15,774 nt of DNA from JBAXBF01 sp034429745 (GTDB lineage Bacteria; Chloroflexota; Anaerolineae; Anaerolineales; DRKV01). Under the pieces are notes generated by a model. It did not search any database, was not told the DNA's origin, and worked only from the letters and a program-made list of their open reading frames with translations. Made by a program: the position numbers and the translations under genes. The stretch spans positions 1-15,774 of the forward strand of contig DAOUFY010000118.1 of NCBI GenBank assembly GCA_034429745.1, in the 5' to 3' direction. This document shows positions 1 through 6,370 of this stretch, in pieces (the first letter of the stretch is position 1; each line of letters starts with the position of its first letter).

Positions 1-1071
1 AATTATATATGGAAAATCTGTCTTAGAAATCGGATATGCACTTAAAGGTGGGATGTTTAGGTTAGAAATAAGATTTTTGAGGTAAATTATACTATCTTCT
101 TTTTTCGCTTCTTGGTTTCCCAATAGTAAACTAGCAATGTCTGAAAACCTTTGAATAAAAGGATCATTAGGCGATTTATGCATCAAGGCTTTTAAATTCG
201 CTTCCAACACAAAAGGAAGCAGACGTGCACAAATAGCACCATGTGGGGCTTTAGATAACCCCCCTATTACTCCAGAAAATCCATGCACTGCGCCTAATCC
301 GGCATTTGTGAGAGCTATCCCTCCATATAAGCTAGCTAGCATCAAGTCCTCGCGAGCATTGAGATTATTCCCATCTTGATATGCCGTTAGAATCGAGCGG
401 CTTATTCGTCTAATGCCATCCATGCATAAAAGGTCAATTAATGGATTAGCTTTAGGTGAAAGATAAGGCTCTATCAATTGAGTTAACGCATCCATACCAG
501 AGAAAGCCGTAACAGATGGCGGACAAGATTTAGTCAATATTGGATCTAAAACCGCAACGCGTGGAATTAAATTATTATGTCTTAAACTCACTTTTACTTT
601 GTCTTTTGTGGCAGTGATGACTGCATTTTTAGTAACTTCTGATCCTGTACCCGAAGTGGTAGGGATTGCAATAAGAGGCAATGGTAGATTTCGTAAAATT
701 TGACCTTTGCCAATTACTTCTAAGTAATCGTAAATTGAACCTGGATTTGTGGCTAATGCAGCAATAGCTTTTGCAGCATCCAATGGACTACCTCCCCCAA
801 ATCCGATCACAACTTCCACTTCATTTTCATTAGCAAGCTTAACACCTGATATAATTTCATCAACAGTAGGTTCATATTCCACAGAAAAAAAGGAAAAAAT
901 GAGTGACTGATTTTTCATCAGCTCAATCAAGGGAGCGGCTCGCGAGGTATCTTTACCGGTTACCAAGAGCACTTTTTTGCCGTAATCAGATATAATAGAA
1001 CCGATCTGTTGTAAAGAGCCTGAACCAAAAATTATTCTTGGCGATGTTAAAAATTCAAATGTTGGAACCAC
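1..1071 (-). CDS. Iron-containing (group III) alcohol dehydrogenase, C-terminus cut by window edge
   Basis: NAD(P)-dependent oxidoreductase of the Fe-ADH / maleylacetate reductase fold, probably interconverting an aldehyde or ketone with an alcohol in the cytoplasm; the substrate cannot be told. The 357 visible codons lack a stop, and roughly 25-30 residues of the usual ~385 lie beyond position 1. The nucleotide-binding motif GGGSPLDAAKA is at residues 92-102 and IPTTSGTGSE follows. Metal ligands by family alignment are D194, H263 (VHGFSG) and H277 (APHGA). The fourth ligand, normally the His of DALTH, is Q198 here (GMDALTQ). The start is GTG at 1071: an in-frame TAG lies directly upstream, and a GGTGG Shine-Dalgarno overlaps the end of the preceding gene, whose stop is 6 nt away. 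Translational coupling and one operon with the ABM gene are therefore likely. Family assignment is secure; activity and metal (Fe, Zn or none) are not. Confidence 0.93.
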   Translation of the reverse strand, partial: MVPTFEFLTSPRIIFGSGSLQQIGSIISDYGKKVLLVTGKDTSRAAPLIELMKNQSLIFSFFSVEYEPTVDEIISGVKLANENEVEVVIGFGGGSPLDAAKAIAALATNPGSIYDYLEVIGKGQILRNLPLPLIAIPTTSGTGSEVTKNAVITATKDKVKVSLRHNNLIPRVAVLDPILTKSCPPSVTAFSGMDALTQLIEPYLSPKANPLIDLLCMDGIRRISRSILTAYQDGNNLNAREDLMLASLYGGIALTNAGLGAVHGFSGVIGGLSKAPHGAICARLLPFVLEANLKALMHKSPNDPFIQRFSDIASLLLGNQEAKKEDSIIYLKNLISNLNIPPLSAYPISKTDFPYII

Positions 1072-1077
1072 CTAATC

Positions 1078-1386
1078 TTACCACCTTTCATCACTTGGGA
1101 ATAAGTTTTTAAATTTTTTACTGGTTCTGGGCTCAGCCATCATGTTGGCTACAGTATCTCTCCACTTTTTATAGTGTTCTGTTTCTTTGTGAGCTGCTTG
1201 CGCTGCTTGATTTCGATAAACTTCTACTAAAATAAATTTTGTATCATCATCTTGGTCTTGTATCACATCAAAACGAGCTATTCCTGGTTCAAGAACACTG
1301 TTTTTGGCATTTTCTAAGGTGGCATCAATAAATTGGTTAATATATTCTTTTTTCACGTTAACATGAACATGCACAATTTCCATCAT
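1078..1386 (-). CDS. LsrG-like antibiotic biosynthesis monooxygenase (ABM) domain protein
   Basis: Small ferredoxin-fold ABM-family protein of about 102 residues. From memory it resembles LsrG, the isomerase that processes phospho-AI-2: the stretch from NSVLEPGIARFDVIQD through HKETEHYKKW to AEPR aligns with LsrG's SVQEEGNLRFDVLQD / HKTTPHYK / TGPR. LsrG is 96 residues and begins just before its first beta strand. The reading frame is open back to a TTG at 1416, but that codon has no ribosome site and would add an odd charged tail. ATG at 1386 (or 1383) is preferred because GGTG sits about 7 nt upstream and the protein then starts like LsrG. The gene is first in an operon with the alcohol dehydrogenase 6 nt downstream, which suggests the two act on the same small carbonyl compound. 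No other lsr gene is visible, so a true AI-2 role is unproven; many ABM proteins are quinol oxidases or have unknown substrates. Confidence 0.82.
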   Translation of the reverse strand: MMEIVHVHVNVKKEYINQFIDATLENAKNSVLEPGIARFDVIQDQDDDTKFILVEVYRNQAAQAAHKETEHYKKWRDTVANMMAEPRTSKKFKNLFPSDERW

Positions 1387-1425
1387 ATTTTTCACCATTT
1401 TATCAAAGGATTTCAATTATTAAAA

Positions 1426-1449
1426 ATTATACCATGCATATGGTATAAT
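1426..1449. promoter_or_regulatory. Perfect inverted repeat with two divergent extended -10 elements
   Basis: The arms ATTATACCAT and ATGGTATAAT are exact reverse complements, separated by GCAT. Each arm contains TGGTATAAT, an extended -10 (TGn-TATAAT), one reading into the ABM-dehydrogenase operon (start about 1419) and one toward the phosphofructokinase gene (start about 1456). Neither has a good -35, which fits extended -10 promoters. The symmetry suggests a dimeric repressor or activator site controlling both sides, but no regulator gene is in the window. The repeat is seen directly; the function is inferred. Confidence 0.6.
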
Positions 1450-1483
1450 TAGGAAAATTTTTCATATACCGACTTTCACCTAA

Positions 1484-1512
1484 TTGAACTTATTCAGCCT
1501 GAAAATTATTAT
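1484..1512 (+). promoter_or_regulatory. Putative proximal promoter of the phosphofructokinase gene
   Basis: TTGAAC (1484-1489), a 17-nt spacer and TATTAT (1507-1512) form a sigma-70-type promoter with 4/6 and 5/6 consensus matches. Transcription would start near 1519, giving a leader of about 20 nt that contains the strong ribosome site AGGGAGGA at 1528-1535. The gene may therefore have two starts, this one and the more distal one in the palindrome. Confidence 0.5.
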
Positions 1513-1538
1513 TTATTTTTAGAACTTAGGGAGGATTT

Positions 1539-3785
1539 ATGCCTAAAAAAGCTACTAAAAGGATAGCAGTGTTGACTAGTGGAGGAGATGCTCCCGGAAT
1601 GAATGCTGCTGTACGTGCTGTAGTAAGAACCGGCCTTGAAAGGGGAGCGGAAGTATTCGCCATTTATGAGGGATACCAAGGGATGATTGAAGGGGGAGAT
1701 TATATTCGAAAAATGGATTGGAACTCAGTAAGTGGTATTATCCACAAAGGAGGCACCATCATTGGAACTGCTCGAAGCGATGAGTTTCGAACTCACGAAG
1801 GTAGAAGAACAGCTGCGAAAAACATCCTTAAACACGGTATTGATAGCTTAGTTGTCATCGGGGGAGACGGAAGCTTAACCGGAGCACATATATTTAGACA
1901 AGAATGGAGTGATTTATTAAGAGAATTGGTAGAGAGAGAAGAAATCTCTCCGAAGGTAGCACAAGCCCATGCCACTTTAAATGTTGTTGGGTTAGTAGGC
2001 TCTATTGATAATGATATGTATGGGACAGATATGACCATTGGAGCAGATACTGCATTGCATCGGATTATTGACGCAGTAGATGATTTATCAAGCACAGCTG
2101 ATAGTCATCAAAGAACATTTATCATTAAAGTGATGGGTAGAAATTGTGGTTATTTGGCATTAATGTCTGCTTTGGCAACCGGGGCAGATTGGGTATTAAT
2201 ACCGGAATACCCCCCTGAGGAAGAAAACTGGGAAGAGAAAATGGCGGAAAAATTAAAAGCAACGCGAGCTGCTGGGAAAAGAGAGAGTATCGTCATCCTT
2301 GCTGAAGGAGCAAGAGATCGTAAAGGTAATATTATTGGAAGTTCTCAGGTGCAAAAGTTCCTTGAAGAGAAACTCAATGCTGATGTAAGAGTTACTGTGT
2401 TAGGACATGTCCAAAGAGGAGGATCACCTAGCGCATTTGATCGCTGGTTAGGTACCTTACTTGGTTACGCTGCGGTTGAATGGCTTTTAAAGTGTAAGCC
2501 AGAAGATGAACCCGTACTTATTGGATTGCGAGGTAACCGAGTAAATACAATGCCCTTAATGGAATGTGTGGAAAAGAATCGTGAAATTACCCAAGCCATT
2601 GAAAACGGCGAATATGAAAAAGCAATGGAACTTAGAGGAAGTAGTTTTCAACGATCATTTGCAACTTTAAAGGCACTTTCGCGTCCCATGCCTAAAAAAC
2701 CTATGGCCTCACAAAAAAGATTTCGTATAGCTGTAATTAACGCTGGAGGTCCTGCACCTGGCATGAATGCCGCAACTAGAGCGGCGGTAAGAATTGGTGT
2801 AGATAAAGGACATACCATGCTTGGTGTTAAAAGAGGGTATGAGGGATTAATTTCCGGTGATATCGTAGAAATGTCTTGGATGGATGTTTCTGGCTGGTCG
2901 AATATGGGTGGAAGTGAATTAGGTACAAATAGGACTATTCCACAAGGTTCTGATTTTTACGCCATAGCAAAAAACATTGAAACATATCAAATTCAAGGCT
3001 TATTAATCATTGGAGGGTATTCAGCTTATCTTGGGGCATATAATCTTCTGCAACAAAGGCAACACTTTCCTGCCTTCAATATTCCAATAATATGTATGCC
3101 GGCAACAATAAATAATAATGTACCTGGTTCTGAGCTGAGCATCGGAGCAGACACTGCACTAAATAATATTGTTGAAGCGGTAGATAAAATTAAACAATCT
3201 GCTGTCGCCTCTAGTCGGTGTTTCATTGTTGAATTAATGGGAAGATATTGTGGTTACCTAGCGCTTATGGGTGGGCTAGCAACAGGAGCAGAAAGGGTAT
3301 ATTTACACGAACTAGGGGTAACATTAAAAGACTTACAAAAAGATATCGAAGACTTGATTTTTAGCTTCAAATCCGGCACAAGAGTAGGATTAATCATCCG
3401 TAATGAATTTGCCAATCCGGTCTATACCACTAGTTTTATGCGAGACCTGTTTGAGGAAGAGAGTCAAGGTTATTTTGACGTGCGTCAGGCTATACTTGGG
3501 CATTTGCAACAGGGTGGAGATCCTTCACCTTTCGATCGAACACAAGCAACACGTTTTGCAGTTATTTGCATGGAATGGTTAATTGATCAATTGCAAAAAG
3601 ATTCTTTAGATACAGCTTTTATGGGAATGGAAGGAAAAGAAATTAAATTCCATCCATTAGAAGACTTTCTAAGAATGGTTGAACCTGAATATAATCGTCC
3701 AAAAAAGCAATGGTGGTTGGACATCTTACCAATAGCAAATATCTTTGCTCAATCATTTCCATCGCGGAATGAAAGTGAAGAGTAA
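1539..3785 (+). CDS. Eukaryote-type two-domain ATP-dependent 6-phosphofructokinase
   Basis: Phosphorylates fructose 6-phosphate to fructose 1,6-bisphosphate, the committed step of glycolysis, in the cytoplasm. At 748 residues it is a tandem fusion; standard bacterial PfkA is about 320. The N-half (about 1-385) has every catalytic element: GGDAPGMN 15-22, GTARSDEF with R79, GGDGS 108-112, GSIDND with D157, R192, MGR 199-201, E256, R284, H290 and R293. The C-half (about 394-748) has GGPAPGMN 403-410, LGTNRT with R465, GGYSA in place of GGDGS, and TINNN 523-527 in place of TIDND, so both aspartates are lost and it should not be catalytic. It keeps R560, E623, R649 and H655. Wording throughout (GSLTGAHIFRQEWSDLL, ILGHLQQGG, KQWWLDILP) follows animal and fungal PFK rather than PfkA. 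ATG 1539 has a near-perfect Shine-Dalgarno. Family is certain; allosteric behaviour is inferred. Confidence 0.97.
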   Translation: MPKKATKRIAVLTSGGDAPGMNAAVRAVVRTGLERGAEVFAIYEGYQGMIEGGDYIRKMDWNSVSGIIHKGGTIIGTARSDEFRTHEGRRTAAKNILKHGIDSLVVIGGDGSLTGAHIFRQEWSDLLRELVEREEISPKVAQAHATLNVVGLVGSIDNDMYGTDMTIGADTALHRIIDAVDDLSSTADSHQRTFIIKVMGRNCGYLALMSALATGADWVLIPEYPPEEENWEEKMAEKLKATRAAGKRESIVILAEGARDRKGNIIGSSQVQKFLEEKLNADVRVTVLGHVQRGGSPSAFDRWLGTLLGYAAVEWLLKCKPEDEPVLIGLRGNRVNTMPLMECVEKNREITQAIENGEYEKAMELRGSSFQRSFATLKALSRPMPKKPMASQKRFRIAVINAGGPAPGMNAATRAAVRIGVDKGHTMLGVKRGYEGLISGDIVEMSWMDVSGWSNMGGSELGTNRTIPQGSDFYAIAKNIETYQIQGLLIIGGYSAYLGAYNLLQQRQHFPAFNIPIICMPATINNNVPGSELSIGADTALNNIVEAVDKIKQSAVASSRCFIVELMGRYCGYLALMGGLATGAERVYLHELGVTLKDLQKDIEDLIFSFKSGTRVGLIIRNEFANPVYTTSFMRDLFEEESQGYFDVRQAILGHLQQGGDPSPFDRTQATRFAVICMEWLIDQLQKDSLDTAFMGMEGKEIKFHPLEDFLRMVEPEYNRPKKQWWLDILPIANIFAQSFPSRNESEE

Positions 3786-3827
3786 AATGAGACGTATTGA
3801 AGTTAGTAAAAAGAGAGGGGGCTTAGG

Positions 3828-3901
3828 GGTGGATGACGGGACTTGAACCCGCGACGCCCTGATCCACAGTCAGGTGCTCTGCCAACTGAGCTACATCCAC
3901 C
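3828..3901 (-). tRNA. tRNA-His (anticodon GTG)
   Basis: Complete cloverleaf on the minus strand. The acceptor is GTGGATG / CATCCAC, with an extra 5' G (position -1, base 3901) opposite discriminator C, the hallmark of tRNA-His. The D arm is GCTC...GAGC, the anticodon stem CCTGA/TCAGG with loop CTGTGGA (anticodon GTG), and the T stem GCGGG/CCCGT around TTCAAGT. The gene continues CCT, so the CCA end is not fully encoded and must be added. It lies 227 nt downstream of hisS on the same strand, convergent with the phosphofructokinase gene. Confidence 0.97.
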
Positions 3902-3938
3902 ATATGTTTATTGAGCCGATTGATTTCTTTACATTTGT

Positions 3939-3967
3939 AATATACCACTATACTTCCATAGCGTCAA
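3939..3967 (-). promoter_or_regulatory. Promoter of tRNA-His
   Basis: Read on the minus strand: TTGACG (3967-3962), a 17-nt spacer, then TATATT (3944-3939) preceded by TGG, an extended -10. Consensus matches are 5/6 and 5/6. Predicted start is near 3932, about 30 nt before the tRNA. The rest of the hisS-tRNA interval (3968-4128) holds nothing else recognisable. The tRNA can therefore be transcribed independently of hisS. Confidence 0.75.
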
Positions 3968-4128
3968 GATCCTCAATGACTTATTGACTTGATTTGTTCA
4001 AATGATGTGTAGGTTCGTTTGTTTCTCTCACAACCGTAACAACTTTGTAGCCATAATCTGCTTAATCAAGGTTGCTAAAAGATGCAGTCTGATTGAAAAA
4101 GTTCCGCACCATTCATCATAGATCTTAT

Positions 4129-5403
4129 TTATGATGATATTAATTGTTTGATTGTTTCAAGTAGCCTTTCCTTGGTTATTGTTTGTTGTTGAGAGGTTCT
4201 CAAGTCTTTGATAGTTACTGATTGGTTTATCATTTCATCAGGTCCGATCATAATAGCTATTGCATACCCTTTTCGATTTGCATATTTCAATTGTTTGGAT
4301 AACGAAATGCCTTCAGGATAACAATCTACTTTAAAGCCAGCTGTCCGTAATTCCATTGACATAGCAATAGACGCAGGAAGCATTTCTTGGTTAAATACGG
4401 ATATGAATATTGGCAACTCTGTCAATGTTCTCGCTTTAGGCAAACAATCATATTTTTGCAACACCAATGACACTACGACATCTCCCATGGCAAACCCTAC
4501 ACCAGAGAGGCGATCTCCGCCTACATCTTCAACTAAATTGTCATATCTTCCCCCACCTAAAATAGCGCGAAATTCACCATCCTTATCACGCGCTTCAAAA
4601 ACAGTACCAGTGTAATAATCTAATCCTCTAATAATCTCGGGTGAGAAACGAACATATTCCGAAAACCCGTAAGCCTCTATGGTTTGAAAAAAGCAGGTTA
4701 ATTCTTCTGATTTTTTCCATAATTCTTGATTCTGTAGCATAAGTTCTAAAGACTGCAGTTGTGAATTATTTAGCCCCACTTCTTTCGCGTATTCGCGCCA
4801 ATCATCGAGCTTCATTTTATCTTTTCGATCAATCAAACGATAAATAGAAGACTTCTCTTCGGGTTTAATATTTAACTTCGCTAATTCATCATCCATTAGT
4901 CGGCGGTTGTTGACTAAAATCTGCACCTGATCGGGTTTTAAACCAACTTCTTGTAAAAACATAGCTCCAATAGCGACCAATTCTGCATCAACAGCTGGCG
5001 TTTCTGCACCAATCAAATCAATATTCCATTGAAAAAATTCTCTACTTCTGCCTTTTTGTGGTCTTTCATAGCGCCACATGGGTCCAAAAGACCACCATTT
5101 CAAAGGGAATACTAATTGTGATTGTTTCTGAGCTACCATTCTTGCTAATGTAGGGGTTAATTCAGGTCTTAATGTAATCCAATCCCCCCCTCGATCCTGA
5201 AATGTGAAAGCTTGTTCTTTTACAAGCTCGTCTCCCGACTTTGCTGCGTATAAATCAATGGTTTCTAGAAATGGACCTTCATATTCTTCATAGCCAAAAG
5301 CTTCTGATACTTTGCGCATTTTTTGGTAAAGCCAATTCCTTACCCGCATTTGTTCAGGATAAAAATCACGTGTACCTTTGACCGAATTAATTTTACATTT
5401 CAT
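4129..5403 (-). CDS. hisS: Histidyl-tRNA synthetase
   Basis: Class II aminoacyl-tRNA synthetase that charges tRNA-His with histidine in the cytoplasm; 424 residues, normal for the family. Landmarks: KGTRDFYPEQM at the N-terminus, RPELTPTLAR 79-88, motif 2 RYERPQKGRSREFFQ 111-125, the histidine signature RGLDYYTG 259-266, GGGRYDNL 283-290, and motif 3 near GVGFAMGD 301-308. A C-terminal anticodon-binding domain follows from about 330. The REFFQWNIDLIG form differs from the common RQFHQ and is one I associate with Chloroflexota. The frame is open back to TTG at 5421, but that TTG lies within the ribosome site TTGAGGAG; ATG at 5403, 10 nt after GAGGAG, gives the normal N-terminus. The cognate tRNA-His lies downstream on the same strand. 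The upstream region shared with the exonuclease gene has -10-like sequences but no clear -35. Confidence 0.97.
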   Translation of the reverse strand: MKCKINSVKGTRDFYPEQMRVRNWLYQKMRKVSEAFGYEEYEGPFLETIDLYAAKSGDELVKEQAFTFQDRGGDWITLRPELTPTLARMVAQKQSQLVFPLKWWSFGPMWRYERPQKGRSREFFQWNIDLIGAETPAVDAELVAIGAMFLQEVGLKPDQVQILVNNRRLMDDELAKLNIKPEEKSSIYRLIDRKDKMKLDDWREYAKEVGLNNSQLQSLELMLQNQELWKKSEELTCFFQTIEAYGFSEYVRFSPEIIRGLDYYTGTVFEARDKDGEFRAILGGGRYDNLVEDVGGDRLSGVGFAMGDVVVSLVLQKYDCLPKARTLTELPIFISVFNQEMLPASIAMSMELRTAGFKVDCYPEGISLSKQLKYANRKGYAIAIMIGPDEMINQSVTIKDLRTSQQQTITKERLLETIKQLISS

Positions 5404-5505
5404 ATTTTTTATTCTCCTCAATTCTTCCTTGTAGTATAATAGAAATGTTAAATTGATGGAAGTGTAAAAACCAAATTTTCATTAGAAGTGAAAGGTCATG
5501 TTTAG

Positions 5506-6270
5506 GTGAAGATAACTTCGTGGAATGTAAACGGGATAAGAGCTGCGTTAAATAAAGGGCTTTTGGATTATATAATGAGTTGTGATTCTGATATCATATG
5601 CCTACAAGAAACAAAAGCCACACCAGAACAATTAAAAGAGGAGTTTCGTAATAAAATTCATCATTACCATGTGATTTGGAATTCAGCACAGCGATCAGGG
5701 TATAGCGGAGTAGCTACTTTATATCGTATCGAGCCTCAAGAGGTTGTATTTGGGTTAGGAAATGCAGAGTTTGATCAAGAAGGTCGAGTAATAAGAACCC
5801 GTTATGATGATTTCATCTTGTATAACATCTATTTTCCAAATGGGCAAAAAGATGATGAAAGATTAAAATTTAAGTTGGATTTCTATGCGTATTTGCTTGA
5901 CCAATGTGATTATTTGCACTCAAAAGGGGAAAATATCATCATTTGTGGAGATTTTAACACAGCTCATAAAGAAATAGATTTGCGAAATCCCAAAGAAAAT
6001 GAAAATTACTCTGGGTTTTTACCGATTGAACGTGCTTGGATAGACAAATATTTAGAACATGGGTTTGTTGATATCTTTCGTTATTTGTATCCTGATAAGA
6101 TTCAATATACTTGGTGGACTTATAGGTTTAATGCTAGAAAAAGAAATATAGGCTGGAGAATTGATTATTTCCTCATTTCAGAAAAATTAATTCCCAAAGT
6201 AAAAGACATAGTTATACTTGATATGATAGAGGGATCGGATCATTGCCCGGTGGAGTTGATTATAAATTAA
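5506..6270 (+). CDS. Exodeoxyribonuclease III (AP endonuclease, ExoA/XthA family)
   Basis: Cleaves DNA 5' of abasic sites and has 3'-5' exonuclease/phosphodiesterase activity in base excision repair. At 254 residues it is full length for the endonuclease/exonuclease/phosphatase fold. Catalytic residues by family motif: N7 (SWNVNG), E35 (LQETK), Y109 (YFPNG), D149 and N151 (GDFN), D220 (WRIDYF), and D245-H246 (SDHCP). The start is GTG at 5506: TAG lies directly upstream in frame and the first in-frame ATG downstream is only at residue 24, while GTG gives the canonical MKITSWNVNG. The ribosome site is AAAGGT at 5491-5496. An out-of-frame ATG TTT AGG TGA begins at 5498 and overlaps the start. 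The gene is divergent from hisS; a TATAAT at 5435-5440 might serve it but has no -35. No terminator is obvious before secD. Confidence 0.96.
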   Translation: MKITSWNVNGIRAALNKGLLDYIMSCDSDIICLQETKATPEQLKEEFRNKIHHYHVIWNSAQRSGYSGVATLYRIEPQEVVFGLGNAEFDQEGRVIRTRYDDFILYNIYFPNGQKDDERLKFKLDFYAYLLDQCDYLHSKGENIIICGDFNTAHKEIDLRNPKENENYSGFLPIERAWIDKYLEHGFVDIFRYLYPDKIQYTWWTYRFNARKRNIGWRIDYFLISEKLIPKVKDIVILDMIEGSDHCPVELIIN

Positions 6271-6283
6271 ATTCATTATTCGT

Positions 6284-6312
6284 TAGACAATCATACAAAA
6301 GAGAAGTATAAT
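6284..6312 (+). promoter_or_regulatory. Promoter of secD-secF
   Basis: TAGACA (6284-6289), exactly 17 nt, then TATAAT (6307-6312): one mismatch from the sigma-70 consensus. Predicted start is about 6319, so the transcript would begin at or just before the hairpin at 6321-6338. Confidence 0.75.
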
Positions 6313-6320
6313 TATCCATA

Positions 6321-6338
6321 GCCAGCAACATTGCTGGC
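6321..6338 (+). repeat. Perfect stem-loop at the predicted 5' end of secDF mRNA
   Basis: GCCAGCA and TGCTGGC pair perfectly (7 bp, plus a possible A-T closing pair) around a 4-nt loop. No T-run follows, so it is a poor terminator for the exonuclease gene. It begins 8-9 nt after the -10, placing it at the extreme 5' end of the secD transcript, where such hairpins can block 5'-end-dependent RNA decay. Function is inferred. Confidence 0.55.
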
Positions 6339-6370
6339 ATTTGTGCGAATCTCAATGGAGGATTTTATTC

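Noticed and set aside
1387..1416. TTG start extending the ABM protein by 10 residues
   Set aside because: No ribosome site, and the LsrG-like N-terminus begins at the later ATGs.
4114..4136. CATCATA / TATGATG stem at the end of hisS as a terminator
   Set aside because: AT-rich 7-bp stem with a 9-nt loop and no adjacent T-run on either strand; weak, and it overlaps the stop codon.
5433..5441. TATAAT / TATACT as promoters for the exonuclease and hisS
   Set aside because: No credible -35 at 16-19 nt on either strand, so not listed as promoters.
5498..5509. Mini-frame ATG TTT AGG TGA overlapping the exonuclease GTG start
   Set aside because: Three codons only, and its ATG falls inside the spacer of the real ribosome site; probably chance, though coupling cannot be excluded.
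6321..6338. Hairpin as rho-independent terminator of the exonuclease gene
   Set aside because: No T-tract follows and a strong promoter lies just upstream; better read as a secDF leader element.
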